DNA of 64,000 nucleotides from Desmonostoc muscorum LEGE 12446 (GCF_015207005.2 NZ_JADEXS020000001.1:5479001-5543000); one strand, 5' to 3'; counted from the stretch's first letter, positions 24,402 to 34,578 are shown. Program-made: numbers and translations. The notes: a model not told the origin generated them from the sequence alone.

Positions 24402-26480
24402 ATGCTGCCATCATCAGAAAGTAATTATCAGCCTGTTGAAAATTCTCAAACAAAACTAGATCAGTTTTTAGTTTGCGGGCTAGGAAGTTTGGGTCAGCAT
24501 TGTGTTGCCATCCTCAAAGAATATGGTGTTGTTGTGAATGCGATCGACCAAGAACAACCCAAAAATTTGCAGATACCAAATTTATTAAATTTATTAGAAA
24601 ATTTATTCATTGGAGATTGCCGTCAAGCTAGTGTTTTAGAACAAGCAAACATTAGTCAATGCCGAACTATAATTCTAGCCACTGGTAATGAACGAGTAAA
24701 TATAGAAGCTGCCTTTGCCGCACGGCTGTTAAATCCTCAAGTTCGCTTGGTTGTACGTTCTGATAAACAAAATCTCAATCAACTTTTAAGTCAGACTCTT
24801 GGTAATTTTATTGCCTTTGAGCCGAATCAGATTTCTGCTTCTGGATTTGCTGTTGCAGCCCTGGGAGATGAGCATCTTGGCTATTTTCAACTGGAAGAAT
24901 ACCAATTTCGGGTAGTCAAGCATCAAATTCAAATGAATGATGATTGGTGCAACAAACTACATATATACGAACTGAATACCCTGCATCGTCGGGTATTGCA
25001 TCACGCTAATGATTCATCTCTCTTACCTAAAGAATTTCATCAATGGGAGCCAGAAGCAAAATTACATCCGGATGATACTATTATTTATATTGAAGTTAAA
25101 GAGCAGCTTCAGAGTTTGAAAAAAGTTGCTAATCAGCCTAAGTACAACTGGCAGCAGCTATGGCAAGAAATTGTATTAGGCAGAGCATGGAATAAGTTCA
25201 AACAGAAAATTCCATATTTTTGGCGAAAATTCCGTAGTTATCAAAGCTTGCGGGTGGCAACAATTTGCGGACTTGCAGTACTTTTTCTTTGGTGTTTTGG
25301 AACAGTTATCTATATCTTAAATTATCCGGAAAGTAACATAATAGAAGCCTTTTATGGCACTGCTGTTTTACTTTTAGGAGGATACGGAGATTTATTTGGC
25401 GGTATTAATTTTAAAACCCCACCAGAGCAAGCTGAACATATGCCAGGTTGGTTGCGATTGTTTAGCCTTGGACTAACTTTAATGGGTGTAGGTTTTGTTG
25501 GGGTATTATATGCATTGCTCACTGATGCCCTGTTAAGTTCAAGATTTCAGTTTTTCAAGAATTCCCAGCTATTAATACCCCTAAAAAATCATGTTGTACT
25601 GATTGGGTTAAATCGAGTCGGTCAACGAGTTGCAGCTTTATTACAAGAATTCAAACAACCTTTAGTGGGTATTAGTAACACAGCACTAGGCGCTGATTTT
25701 TTCCACAAAATACCAGTAATTAATGATAGTATTGCCGATGCTCTAGGCAAGGTAAATCTCGCTAATAGTAAAAGTGTCGTTGTAGTTACAGACGATGACA
25801 TGGAAAATTTGGAAATCGCTTTGATGGTAAATGCTCAGAGTCCTACAACTCGTGTAGTAATTCGGACTTACGACCGAAATTTTCGTGATAATGTCGCCCG
25901 GTTGTTTCCTTATGCTCAAGTTATTTGTACTTCTGCTATTTCCGCAGAAGTTTTTGCGGGTGCGGCTTTTGGAGAAAATATTCTCAGCTTGTTTAACTTT
26001 GATAGTCAAACTATTTTGGTAGTCGAGTATATGATTGAAGCTGGTGATACACTCAACGGATTACTCTTGGCTGAGGTTGCTTATGGTTATGGAGTTGTGC
26101 CAATTTTATACCAAAGCCTCAAGCGATCGCCAGTAAAATTAATGCCTTCTGATAATATACAACTTGCGGTTGGCGATCGCCTCATTGTTCTAGCGAATAG
26201 TAACAGCCTTCAGCGCATTGAACGCGGCGAAATGTTTAAGAGAAGTTGGCAAGTAGAGGTCGAGAAAGCATTAGCTCAAGATGCGATTTTTGACGGTGCT
26301 AACGAAATAAGTATTATCTCAGGATGCAACATCGGCACAGCAAGAAAATTGATGGATAATTTGCCTGGACGGCTACCAAAAGCATTATATAAACAACAAG
26401 CTCTGCGCCTAGTGCGGAGGCTAAGTAAATTAAGAGTTACAGCTCGTTTGAAACCATTTTCTGATGATAGAGATAATTGA
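24402..26480 (+). CDS. Ion channel-like protein with two RCK/TrkA-N domains
   Basis: 692 residues from ATG 24402; the longer frame from 24273 would encode repeat DNA (ACAAATGAC units), so it was not used. Order: first Rossmann RCK domain (LVCGLGSLGQHCVAILKEYG, residues 21-40), first TM helix (~282-305), pore loop with GGYGDLFGG (~327-335), second TM helix (~350-380), second RCK domain (HVVLIGLNRVGQRVAALLQEF, ~396-416), and a TrkA-C-like domain (~545-610, SPVKLMPSDNIQLAVGDRLIVLA). The layout is that of calcium- or nucleotide-gated K+ channels, but an N-terminal RCK before the pore is unusual, and GYGD lies in a filter without the usual TVGYG. K+ or other cation conduction is therefore likely but not certain. 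Confidence 0.8.
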   Translation: MLPSSESNYQPVENSQTKLDQFLVCGLGSLGQHCVAILKEYGVVVNAIDQEQPKNLQIPNLLNLLENLFIGDCRQASVLEQANISQCRTIILATGNERVNIEAAFAARLLNPQVRLVVRSDKQNLNQLLSQTLGNFIAFEPNQISASGFAVAALGDEHLGYFQLEEYQFRVVKHQIQMNDDWCNKLHIYELNTLHRRVLHHANDSSLLPKEFHQWEPEAKLHPDDTIIYIEVKEQLQSLKKVANQPKYNWQQLWQEIVLGRAWNKFKQKIPYFWRKFRSYQSLRVATICGLAVLFLWCFGTVIYILNYPESNIIEAFYGTAVLLLGGYGDLFGGINFKTPPEQAEHMPGWLRLFSLGLTLMGVGFVGVLYALLTDALLSSRFQFFKNSQLLIPLKNHVVLIGLNRVGQRVAALLQEFKQPLVGISNTALGADFFHKIPVINDSIADALGKVNLANSKSVVVVTDDDMENLEIALMVNAQSPTTRVVIRTYDRNFRDNVARLFPYAQVICTSAISAEVFAGAAFGENILSLFNFDSQTILVVEYMIEAGDTLNGLLLAEVAYGYGVVPILYQSLKRSPVKLMPSDNIQLAVGDRLIVLANSNSLQRIERGEMFKRSWQVEVEKALAQDAIFDGANEISIISGCNIGTARKLMDNLPGRLPKALYKQQALRLVRRLSKLRVTARLKPFSDDRDN

Positions 26481-26938
26481 AGAAGAATGCAGAAGTGAGA
26501 ACTCTGAATTCTGAATCAAGAGCCTGGGTGATTAAATTATGACTTATTTTTTGTGAAATGAATCTTGTCAATTAGTTAGAAAATGTATGACTACAGACAG
26601 ATGCAATTTTATGTTGCGTTATGTTATTTTTGATATAAAACAAATAGTGTTAAAGAGTTCAAAATTCAGAATTGGTGAATACTTCACCCATAAACCGAAA
26701 AGTTGGAATTAAAGCTTGCGAACTTGCCGCATTCATCAAAAAATCCGACTGCAATTGCTCTGAAATTCTGACTCAGGAATTGCTGAATTCTTCTTCATCA
26801 AGTGCAGGGGGAAAACCGTACTTATTGGATAGGTTTTCTGCATCATACTATCTAAGTTTAGCTGGATACAATCAAAGTGTGGCTTAATGAATGCTGTTTT
26901 CTCTAAAATCTATACAGCATTAGCAGGAGAGCGAAAAT
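26481..26938. other. Intergenic region
   Basis: 458 bp, AT-rich. A GTG-started 71-codon frame (26675-26887) has no ribosome binding site or recognisable motif and is not annotated. The htpX ribosome binding site (AGGAGAG) lies at about 26924-26930. Confidence 0.6.
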
Positions 26939-27805
26939 ATGGGAAATCAATTCAAAACAGCTGCTTTGCTAGCTGCACTAAGTGGTCTTTTGATAGCAAT
27001 TAGTTACTGGGTAATTGGTGGTAGTAGTGGCTTGATTATTGGAATCGGCTTAGCAGCAGTAACAAACCTGTTTTCTTGGTATCAATCAGATAAAATTGCC
27101 CTTGCAGTATATCAGGCACAACCTGTCAGTGAAAGGGAAGCACCGGGACTTTATCGAATAGTGGAAAAGTTATCTCGTCGTGCTAATATTCCTACACCCA
27201 GAGTTTATATTGTTCCTAGTCAAACTGCTAACGCCTTCGCTACAGGGCGCGATCCAGAACACGCTGCTGTTGCTGTTACTGAAGGCATTTTGAATATATT
27301 ACCAGAAGACGAACTCGAAGGCGTTATCGCCCACGAATTCACCCACATTATTAATCGTGATACCCTCACACAAGCGGTTGCTGCTACAGTAGCTGGTGCC
27401 ATTTCCTTCCTAGCGCAAATGGTGAGTTATAGCCTTTGGTTTGGCGGTGGTTCACGAAATGACAACAGAGGTGGAAATCCTTTGGGTGTTTTATTAACAG
27501 TAATGCTTGCACCATTAGCTGCAACAATCATTCAGCTGGCAATTTCACGCACAAGAGAATTCTCCGCTGATGCTGGTTCTGCTAAATTAACTGCTAATCC
27601 CCGCGCTTTAGCTAGGGCGCTACAAAGGCTAGAAGCTACAGCAAAGCAGATGCCTTTAAATACCAATCCAGCTTTTGAGCCATTATTAATTATCAATTCC
27701 ATCTCTGGACAATTTTTAGGTAACTTATTCTCCAGTCATCCTGCTACAGAAGCACGAGTTGCAGCATTGCTGAAATTAGAGCAACAACTGACAACAAAAG
27801 CTTAA
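26939..27805 (+). CDS. htpX: Membrane zinc metalloprotease HtpX
   Basis: 288 residues, normal size. HtpX (M48B) is an inner-membrane protease that degrades misfolded membrane proteins. Two N-terminal helices (about 8-25 and 28-47), the catalytic HEFTHIINRD with HExxH at 132-136, two further helices (about 145-165 and 180-205) and the third zinc ligand in SRTREFSADAGSAKLT are all present. ATG 26939 is preceded by AGGAGAG. No operon partner is evident; the next gene is 118 bp away. Confidence 0.95.
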   Translation: MGNQFKTAALLAALSGLLIAISYWVIGGSSGLIIGIGLAAVTNLFSWYQSDKIALAVYQAQPVSEREAPGLYRIVEKLSRRANIPTPRVYIVPSQTANAFATGRDPEHAAVAVTEGILNILPEDELEGVIAHEFTHIINRDTLTQAVAATVAGAISFLAQMVSYSLWFGGGSRNDNRGGNPLGVLLTVMLAPLAATIIQLAISRTREFSADAGSAKLTANPRALARALQRLEATAKQMPLNTNPAFEPLLIINSISGQFLGNLFSSHPATEARVAALLKLEQQLTTKA

Positions 27806-27923
27806 TTAGTCCTTTGTTATTAGTCATTAGTGATTTAAAAAATCGAGAATGACTAATAAATAACGCTTTACAGGGTGCATTTTTCATCGATAAGTAAAGT
27901 TTGTAATTCAGGATGTTTTAAGT

Positions 27924-28361
27924 ATGAATTCTAACAACATCGAATCCATTGAAGCGACATTTATTGAATCTACTGAATCGACAGTAATTGTAGAAATTAG
28001 TTCTCAAACTGAGGAATTAGTGGAAGTTGAAATGGCTGATGAAAGTGATGAAGTAAAGCGCGAAACCAAAGCGCTGATTGAGGCACTAAAAAGACGCGCC
28101 CAAGCTGAGGCTGATTCAGCAGGTACTGTTACCCGCGAAACCTATTTAAATGCTGTGCGTCGAGCAAGAGAATTGATTGAAGGAAGGAAAGTTATGGAGC
28201 GCGATCGCGTTAATATAGAAAATGCTTGGGCGGTAATTCAAGACGAAGCCCAGAGAAATTGGCACTTGATGATGAAAGATGTAGTAGAATTCAATTTTCG
28301 CCTGCAAAAAGCTGCCAAAGCTGCTTGGGAAGCCTTCAATCACCCTTACTCTCAAAATTAA
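27924..28361 (+). CDS. Hypothetical acidic/helical protein
   Basis: 145 residues. The first 50 are very acidic and Ser/Thr-rich (IESIEATFIESTEST), the rest helical and charged (LIEALKRRAQAEADSAGTVTRETYLNAVRRARELIEG). No signal peptide or membrane helix. Family unknown to me. It has its own promoter space and ends before a palindrome-rich gap. Confidence 0.65.
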   Translation: MNSNNIESIEATFIESTESTVIVEISSQTEELVEVEMADESDEVKRETKALIEALKRRAQAEADSAGTVTRETYLNAVRRARELIEGRKVMERDRVNIENAWAVIQDEAQRNWHLMMKDVVEFNFRLQKAAKAAWEAFNHPYSQN

Positions 28362-28703
28362 ATAGGGTAATGCGATCGCAGTTCATATCGATTAGATCAA
28401 TGTAGGGGCGTACAGCTGTACGCCCCTACAGTTTGAATTGCCAGGGAATCACCCTAAACCCAGAAAATTTTGGAAATTAGCGGTAAAATTATATTATTTA
28501 GACTAAATATAACGGTTCCCATTCAGATGGGGTACAACATGATATCGCCAGGTGTAGGGGCACGGCACTGCCGTGCCCCTACAGGTGTACTATAACAATT
28601 TCCAGATGACCAAAAAATTCCATGCTATGGTAGTCCTCTTATGAGTGACAAACAAATCTTCTCTCTACACTACTAATTTATAAATTAAGGCTGATTACTA
28701 TAT
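28362..28703. repeat. Intergenic region with two GTAGGGGC-type palindromes
   Basis: 342 bp without a gene. Perfect 30-bp palindrome at 28401-28430 (TGTAGGGGCGTACAG arm) and a 31-bp one at 28553-28583 (TGTAGGGGCACGGCA arm). The second sits in a longer element beginning ATAACGGTTCCCATTCAGATG (about 28509), which reappears inverted near 39160-39199. Confidence 0.85.
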
Positions 28704-29177
28704 ATGAACAATCAACTGTACGATCAAGATTTTAATCTTTGGCGAGAAAGTATTATTGAGCAAATTAAAGAACATCGTTTTAATGATATAGACTGGGAGC
28801 ATTTACTTTTAGAATTAGAAGACATGGGAAAGTCAGAAAAACGGTCGTTTATTAGTAATTTAACAATCTTGATTGCTCATTTACTCAAGTTGACCGTTCA
28901 ATCTGATGCTCCTGATATGATGAAAGGAAGCTGGTATAGTTCTGTGACAGAACATCGTTTTCGAGTAAAAAAGGATTTGGAAGAAAATCCTTCTTTTAAA
29001 AATTATATTACTGAGGTTATTTCTCAAGCCTATGCTGATGCTCGCAAACTGGCAATTAAAGAAAGTAAAAACGCTAAATTAGGAGTTAGAAAACCTGGGG
29101 AAGCAGAATATCCTTTGGATTGTCCTTTTCTTATTGAACAATTATTAAATGAAGATTTTTATGGAGACAGTGATTAA
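28704..29177 (+). CDS. DUF29 family protein
   Basis: 157 residues with the DUF29 pattern: LYDQDFNLW near the N terminus, IDWEHLLLELEDMGKSEKR, a HLLKL motif, and a RKPGEAEYPLDCPF segment before the C terminus. DUF29 proteins are abundant in multicellular cyanobacteria; their function is unknown. ATG 28704 gives the canonical short N terminus. It stands alone between repeat-filled gaps. Confidence 0.9.
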   Translation: MNNQLYDQDFNLWRESIIEQIKEHRFNDIDWEHLLLELEDMGKSEKRSFISNLTILIAHLLKLTVQSDAPDMMKGSWYSSVTEHRFRVKKDLEENPSFKNYITEVISQAYADARKLAIKESKNAKLGVRKPGEAEYPLDCPFLIEQLLNEDFYGDSD

Positions 29178-29373
29178 CAGTTACGATACAAAAAAAATAG
29201 ATCCTCGTAGGGTAGCACAGCTGTGCTACCCTGCTAAAACGAGAAATACTATATCAAGTTCAGATAATTAGTTATGATTCCTATAGTAGTCATTGCACTC
29301 CAAAGAGCCAAAGCTAGGCTTTGTCTCCCCTCCCCGATGCTTTGGGGTGGGGTTCTCCGTGTAATTCCAAATT
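29178..29373. repeat. Palindrome and dispersed hairpin element
   Basis: Perfect 24-bp palindrome AGGGTAGCACAG/CTGTGCTACCCT at 29209-29232. At 29306-29352 is a GCCAAAGCTAGGCTTTG...CTCCCCTCCCC element related to the one at 20770-20840. Confidence 0.85.
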
Positions 29374-29814
29374 TCACAAAATATCTGCCAACTTTACCAG
29401 CAGACTATTTGCTAAATCCATTAATCTGATACTATCCGCATCATCAATATTTGCACCACCAGCTAATAGATTTCTCACAGCAGATAACCTATCATCTACT
29501 TCAGGACTTCTCCAATATTCTTCTAAACTTACTGCAAAATCAAACAGCGATCGCTCTTTTAAATACTGCCTTACTTTTACAGCTACATTATCATCACTTA
29601 CCAAAAATTCTTTGATAGCATCTAATCGAGAATTACCTAATATTTCGTCATTTCCCCAGGTTTCTAACCAGTCTCCATCTGCATCTTCAACATAAAAATT
29701 GATAAAATCAACCCCGTAAGTTAACCAGTTCTGCTGCATTTGTCTGGCTGTTGCTAAAGCTTGGGCAAAATTATTTACATTGTTGCAGGTGTGAGTTTCT
29801 CTTTTGTTAGCCAT
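29374..29814 (-). CDS. Hypothetical protein
   Basis: 146 residues from ATG 29814; a TTG at 29856 would add 14 hydrophobic residues but has no better signal. It contains NFYVEDADGDWLETWGNDEILG and a helical C-terminal half (LSAVRNLLAGGANIDDADSI). Family unknown to me. It lies 69 bp downstream of the gene at 29884-30594 on the same strand, so the two probably form a pair. Confidence 0.6.
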   Translation of the reverse strand: MANKRETHTCNNVNNFAQALATARQMQQNWLTYGVDFINFYVEDADGDWLETWGNDEILGNSRLDAIKEFLVSDDNVAVKVRQYLKERSLFDFAVSLEEYWRSPEVDDRLSAVRNLLAGGANIDDADSIRLMDLANSLLVKLADIL

Positions 29815-29883
29815 AAAAGCTGTAATGAGCAGGTAAGTATGTAGGCTAGAATACAAATCTTGTACATTAGAATCCGGAGATGA

Positions 29884-30594
29884 TCAGGAAAATTTTAAAT
29901 ATTTCCCACCAGAAAGATAATCACTGTTATACAGCGCCACATTGACTAACTGGTTCACAAAATTAGCATCCTTGGGGTTGTAACTTAGGAACAGTCCTCT
30001 CTCTATTTCCCACGATCGCAGTGTATTTTGCCAAGCTTGGTACTTTTGTTGATTAAGTTCTTCACTGACACTGGTTATTTGAATGCAGAGTGGTTGATTG
30101 TTACGACTACTAACAATTAAATCCGTTGCCATCGAAAGGTCGGCAATATAACGCTGCCAAAAACTACCTTCTCGCTGAACAATATCTTGGGCTATATTTC
30201 TAATAATATCATCATCACCCTGATTAAATTCACCTGCCATCAATTTTTGTTTCCAAATATAAAATTTGGAATCATTTGCATTAATCCATTTGGGAAAAAG
30301 GTAACCATACCAATATCTCTCAATGGGTGTCATTTGCTCAAATTTTGCTTTTCGTTCTTCTTCCGAATGTGAGGATTTTATGATCAGCCAAATTGTCGAA
30401 TCGGTAATTACTTCTAGGAGAAAAGCAAGGACAAAAGGTTTAGCCGTGAGGGAACCCGGTTTGATATTCTTTACCCAACGGTTGATTTCATCTAATCTTC
30501 TCGCTAAATTAGGATCTATCGAGGAAGCTTGCTCGATGAGGGATTTTAATTTATCCTTAATCTCTTTTGCTTGCAAACGATGTCCTACTTTCAC
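29884..30594 (-). CDS. Hypothetical protein, possible nuclease-like C-terminal half
   Basis: 236 residues from a GTG at 30594. N-terminal ~70 residues are helical and basic; residues ~150-235 contain ATDLIVSSRNNQPLCIQITSVS followed by WQNTLRSWEIERGLFLSYNP. The pattern D-x12-Q/ExT with preceding helix vaguely recalls PD-(D/E)XK folds, but the lysine is absent, so I do not assign it. The downstream small gene is probably co-transcribed. Confidence 0.6.
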   Translation of the reverse strand: MKVGHRLQAKEIKDKLKSLIEQASSIDPNLARRLDEINRWVKNIKPGSLTAKPFVLAFLLEVITDSTIWLIIKSSHSEEERKAKFEQMTPIERYWYGYLFPKWINANDSKFYIWKQKLMAGEFNQGDDDIIRNIAQDIVQREGSFWQRYIADLSMATDLIVSSRNNQPLCIQITSVSEELNQQKYQAWQNTLRSWEIERGLFLSYNPKDANFVNQLVNVALYNSDYLSGGKYLKFS

Positions 30595-30894
30595 ACACTA
30601 ACGCTTTTTTAACACTTACTCAGTTACCAATAGTCAGTTTTGCACTTTGGGTATAAGAGTATCTTTGTCAAGTGTAGAGTTGTATCTATATCCTCTGGCA
30701 TAAAAAGCGGGGAATAAACTTCTCAAGGTCATCCTTCTTAAGGAGGATCTAAAGTTTTGGATACATCAGCTACCACTTTTCAAACATCCTCTAAGTCCCC
30801 TTTGATAGGTCTTAGCTGACTGTTCGCTGTTCACTATTTCAACAAATTTATATCTAATTTTAACTGTAAAGTGTCTATGTGAATTCGATCACGA
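30595..30894. other. Intergenic region
   Basis: 300 bp. It contains a decayed copy of the CTTAAGGAGGATCTAAAG...CTCTAAGTCCCC element (about 30735-30810), also found at 47757-47833. No gene or clear promoter seen. Confidence 0.6.
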
Positions 30895-31644
30895 TCAAAT
30901 ATTATCAGGGTTAATGCCCTGTGTACGCAAAAGTTCACGCAGTCTAGCAATTTCTTGTTCTGCTTGTTGGGCACGTTCTTCTGCTTGTTGGGCACGTAAG
31001 CTTTCTTGTTGGGCACGTAAGCTTTCTTGTTGGGCTAGTTCTTCAGATGATGGTATCATTTGATTTTCAGTAGTAAAGAATCTTAATTTACCTTCATAAA
31101 CTCCCAAGTAAAGTTCTAACTGCTGACTCCATAAACGTCCATCAGTGGTGGTTTGAATTTCTTGATACTTTCCATCTACTAAGTGAAATCCCTGAAATTC
31201 CATTGTTATCGGATCGAACCAGAAATAATCGGGTGTACGGAAAGTATCTTGGTAAACTTGTATTTTGAAGCCTTTGTCAACTGCTGCTGTTGAATTCGAC
31301 AAAATCTCCACAATCACATTTGGATATTTGCCGTCTTCTTGCCAAACTACCCAGCTTTTACGGTCTTTTTTCTCGGTTCCCAAAACTACAAAAAAGTCTG
31401 GGCCTCGGAAGTATTCTGATTTTTTCTGGTTAGGACTGTAATAAATTGTCAAATTGCCAGAAGCATAAAAATCTTGCCTTTCTCGCCACCAGAATTTCAG
31501 TAGGCGAATCAGCAAATCGATTTGGTCTCGGTGTAGGTCACTTTCCAAGGGTGGTTCGTCACTCAGTATATCGCCTGGAGGAAAAATAACTTGATCTTCT
31601 AAAGTATCATCAGAGATGACTTCTAAGGTAGCAGGTTCAGACAT
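30895..31644 (-). CDS. Uma2 (DUF820) family protein with coiled-coil tail
   Basis: 249 residues. Typical Uma2 order: PPGDILSDEPPLESDLHRDQ, GPDFFVVLG (acidic active-site-like residue), YPNVIVEILSNSTAAVDKGFKIQVYQ (E/D-x-K-like core) and FWFDP. The C-terminal 55 residues are repeats of AQQESLRAQQ that form a coiled coil. Uma2 proteins have a restriction-endonuclease-like fold and are very numerous in cyanobacteria; their biological role is not established. ATG 31644. Confidence 0.9.
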   Translation of the reverse strand: MSEPATLEVISDDTLEDQVIFPPGDILSDEPPLESDLHRDQIDLLIRLLKFWWRERQDFYASGNLTIYYSPNQKKSEYFRGPDFFVVLGTEKKDRKSWVVWQEDGKYPNVIVEILSNSTAAVDKGFKIQVYQDTFRTPDYFWFDPITMEFQGFHLVDGKYQEIQTTTDGRLWSQQLELYLGVYEGKLRFFTTENQMIPSSEELAQQESLRAQQESLRAQQAEERAQQAEQEIARLRELLRTQGINPDNI

Positions 31645-31672
31645 AAGCGATCGCCCCGCAATTATACATTCA

Positions 31673-32320
31673 TTATTTCTGAAAATTTACTAACTTGCAG
31701 ATGCTTTTAAGAACTCGTAATAACTCAATTGCATCGGGAGATTCATTGAGATTTAATAATGGCATTAATTGATAAGTTGGTTGTTGTTCGCGTCTTAAAT
31801 AAACAAATTGATAACGCAGTCCGTTAGTTGCCAAACCCCAAACAGATGGTTGCTCTTGTAAACTTTTAAAAGTATAAGTAAGTAATTGAGGTAAACCCTC
31901 ACCAACTTCGATCGCACTATTTTTCGTTTCAATCACTAAAATCCAAAAAGCTGATGCAGCATGACTTTGAGGATTGTTGATTGCTAAAATATCCATCCGC
32001 CCGGTGATTTTTTTGTCTTCATCTTCCACAGCAATGGCAATGCTATCTTCCATTGTCAACCGAATCGGCACATCGTAAAATCCTGCTAACCGCATTAATG
32101 GCGCAATAGTCAAAAATTTGACTAAGCCTTCAGAAATTTTACCCAGCCTGAGATAACGATGGAAGTCTTTTCCAATTCGCAATAAATCCTGTTGTTCAAA
32201 CTCTGTCAACGGTTCTAAATTTAAAAAGTCAGTGAATGAACCAGTTGAAAGTTCTTCTAGTTCGAGAAAGCGATGAACATCGTTGAGAGATAGACTACTG
32301 GCTTCGAGAATAAGTGGCAT
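31673..32320 (-). CDS. PD-(D/E)XK nuclease-fold protein
   Basis: 215 residues from ATG 32320 (MPLILEASSLSLNDV). The longer frame from 32455 would translate a GGGAGATGAGG repeat array into a Leu/Ile/Ser stretch, so I reject it. The core GRMDILAINN...FWILVIETKNSAIEVGEGLPQ contains the D...ExK catalytic arrangement, and WGLATNGLRYQFVYL matches type I restriction R-subunit-like N-terminal domains. It is likely a standalone nuclease-fold protein. It sits 28 bp upstream of the Uma2 gene on the same strand, an association of two nuclease-fold proteins. Confidence 0.8.
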   Translation of the reverse strand: MPLILEASSLSLNDVHRFLELEELSTGSFTDFLNLEPLTEFEQQDLLRIGKDFHRYLRLGKISEGLVKFLTIAPLMRLAGFYDVPIRLTMEDSIAIAVEDEDKKITGRMDILAINNPQSHAASAFWILVIETKNSAIEVGEGLPQLLTYTFKSLQEQPSVWGLATNGLRYQFVYLRREQQPTYQLMPLLNLNESPDAIELLRVLKSICKLVNFQK

Positions 32321-32329
32321 AGTTTTAGG

Positions 32330-32415
32330 AAAAGGGAGTGGGGAGTGGGGAGTGGGGGAGATGAGGGAGGTGAGGGAGATGAGGGAGATGAGGGGGACGC
32401 GGGGAATGACAAATA
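32330..32415. repeat. GGGGAGT / GAGATGAGG tandem array
   Basis: Three GGGGAGT units followed by GAGATGAGG-type units ending in ACGCGGGGAATGACAAAT. An almost identical array is found at 43255-43320. Confidence 0.9.
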
Positions 32416-32517
32416 ACTCGGCAATTTCCACCCAGCTTAACGAAAATCTAAACACGGTACACCGTAACTGGGCTAAGAATAGTTTTTAGGTAACAATAGC
32501 GATCGCGCTCATAAACT

Positions 32518-34491
32518 ATGTCTCAACCAACCATAGAATCAATCCTACAAGAGAATCGCCTTTTCCATCCTAGTTCGGAGTTCTCACAAAACGCCCATAT
32601 CAAAAGCCTGGAAGACTATCAGCGACTTTACGACAAAGCCAAAGCCGATCCGCAGCAATTTTGGGCAGATTTGGCGACAACGGAATTAACATGGTTCCAA
32701 AAGTGGGATACTGTGCTAGATTGGCAACCGCCTTTTGCTAAGTGGTTTGTTGGCGGTAAGATTAATATTTCTTACAACTGCCTTGACAGACATCTCACTA
32801 CTTGGCGCAAAAATAAAGCAGCACTGATTTGGGAAGGAGAACCAGGAGACTCGCGTACCCTCACCTATGCCCAACTACATCGGGAAGTTTGCCAGTTTGC
32901 CAATGTGTTAAAGGGACTGGGCGTACAAAAAGGCGATCGCGTTGGTATTTATATGCCAATGATTCCCGAAGCCGCCATCGCCATGTTAGCCTGTGCAAGA
33001 ATTGGCGCACCCCACAGTGTGGTATTTGGTGGTTTTAGTGCCGAAGCTTTACGCGATCGCTTAATTGATGCTAAAGCCAAGTTAGTAATTACTGCTGATG
33101 GTGGTTGGCGCAAAGATGCGATCGTTCCCCTCAAGGAACAGGTAGATAAAGCCTTAGCTGATGGTGCTGTTCCCAGTGTCGAAAATGTCCTGGTTGTCAA
33201 GCGCACCGGACAAGAAACTTATATGCAGTTGGGGGGACGCGATCGTTGGTGGCATGATTTACAAAAAACTGCATCGGCTGATTGTCCCGCCGAACCGATG
33301 GACAGTGAAGATATGCTGTTTGTCCTCTACACTTCTGGGAGTACAGGCAAACCCAAGGGTGTGGTGCATACAACTGCTGGCTATAATTTGTATACCCACA
33401 TGACCACCAAGTGGATCTTTGACCTGCAAGACACAGATGTATACTGGTGTACTGCCGATGTAGGTTGGATTACTGGACATAGCTACATCGTTTATGGCCC
33501 CCTTTCCAACGGTGCAACAACGGTGATGTATGAAGGTGCGCCCCGTGCCTCTAATCCTGGGTGTTTCTGGGATGTGATTGAAAAATACGGCGTCAATATT
33601 TTTTATACTGCACCTACGGCAATTCGGGCATTTATTAAGATGGGCGAACAGCATCCCAACGCGCGAAACTTGTCTTCATTGCGGTTGTTGGGAACCGTCG
33701 GCGAACCGATTAACCCAGAAGCTTGGATGTGGTATCAGAAAGTAATTGGTGGCGATCGCTGTCCAATTGTGGATACCTGGTGGCAAACGGAAACTGGCGG
33801 TATCATGATTACACCGCTACCAGGGGCAATTCCCACTAAACCAGGTTCGGCGACTCTTCCCTTCCCTGGAATTATCGCAGATGTGGTGGATTTAGAAGGA
33901 AACACCGTACCCAACAACGAAGGCGGTTATTTAGCAGTCCGCCATCCTTGGCCGGGAATGATGCGGACAGTCTACGGCGATCCGGAACGCTTCCGCCGCA
34001 CCTATTGGGAACATATCCCCCCCAAAGATGGTAACTACACTTACTTTGCTGGTGATGGTGCCAGACGCGATGAAGATGGTTACTTCTGGGTAATGGGTCG
34101 CGTCGATGACGTATTGAATGTATCAGGACATCGACTCGGTACAATGGAAGTCGAATCAGCCTTAGTTTCCCATCCAGCAGTTGCAGAAGCAGCAGTAGTG
34201 GGTAAGCCAGATGAACTCAAAGGTGAAGAGGTAGTTGCTTTTGTAACATTAGAAGGCACCTATCAGGGAAGTGAAGAATTGAGTAAAGAACTCAAACAAC
34301 ACGTCGTCAAAGAAATCGGTGCCATCGCCCGTCCCGGAGAAATTCGTTTTACCGACGCTTTACCCAAAACGCGATCGGGTAAGATTATGCGGCGATTATT
34401 GCGAAATCTCGCTGCGGGACAAGAAGTATCTGGTGATACTTCAACCTTAGAAGATAGAAGCGTGTTGGATAAGTTACGGGAAGGCGCGTAG
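32518..34491 (+). CDS. acs: Acetyl-CoA synthetase (AMP-forming)
   Basis: 657 residues, full length. It converts acetate, ATP and CoA to acetyl-CoA. The AMP-binding loop [15 protein letters not shown], the adenine-site [36 protein letters not shown] and the C-terminal [14 protein letters not shown] with the regulatory lysine are all intact. The gene is divergent from the nuclease-fold gene and followed by a hairpin. Confidence 0.97.
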   Translation: MSQPTIESILQENRLFHPSSEFSQNAHIKSLEDYQRLYDKAKADPQQFWADLATTELTWFQKWDTVLDWQPPFAKWFVGGKINISYNCLDRHLTTWRKNKAALIWEGEPGDSRTLTYAQLHREVCQFANVLKGLGVQKGDRVGIYMPMIPEAAIAMLACARIGAPHSVVFGGFSAEALRDRLIDAKAKLVITADGGWRKDAIVPLKEQVDKALADGAVPSVENVLVVKRTGQETYMQLGGRDRWWHDLQKTASADCPAEPMDSEDMLFVLYTSGSTGKPKGVVHTTAGYNLYTHMTTKWIFDLQDTDVYWCTADVGWITGHSYIVYGPLSNGATTVMYEGAPRASNPGCFWDVIEKYGVNIFYTAPTAIRAFIKMGEQHPNARNLSSLRLLGTVGEPINPEAWMWYQKVIGGDRCPIVDTWWQTETGGIMITPLPGAIPTKPGSATLPFPGIIADVVDLEGNTVPNNEGGYLAVRHPWPGMMRTVYGDPERFRRTYWEHIPPKDGNYTYFAGDGARRDEDGYFWVMGRVDDVLNVSGHRLGTMEVESALVSHPAVAEAAVVGKPDELKGEEVVAFVTLEGTYQGSEELSKELKQHVVKEIGAIARPGEIRFTDALPKTRSGKIMRRLLRNLAAGQEVSGDTSTLEDRSVLDKLREGA

Positions 34492-34509
34492 CAATTTTGG
34501 ATTAATCGT

Positions 34510-34532
34510 GGTGCGTTACACGGTAACGCACC
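34510..34532. terminator. Hairpin downstream of acs
   Basis: GGTGCGTTA...TAACGCACC, perfect 9-bp stem with a 5-nt loop, 18 bp after the acs stop. It has no T-run, and the sequence is a common dispersed hairpin in these genomes. Confidence 0.5.
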
Positions 34533-34578
34533 CGCAATTTATCATAGGTATTAGAACACTATTAAGGCATTCAGGGCG

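Noticed and set aside
26672..26887. 71-codon frame between the channel and htpX genes
   Set aside because: TTG/GTG start, no Shine-Dalgarno, no motif and no sign of coding bias; treated as chance.
32321..32455. N-terminal extension of the PD-(D/E)XK protein
   Set aside because: It translates the GAGATGAGG/GGGGAGT repeat array into Leu/Ile/Ser; ATG 32320 gives the natural start.
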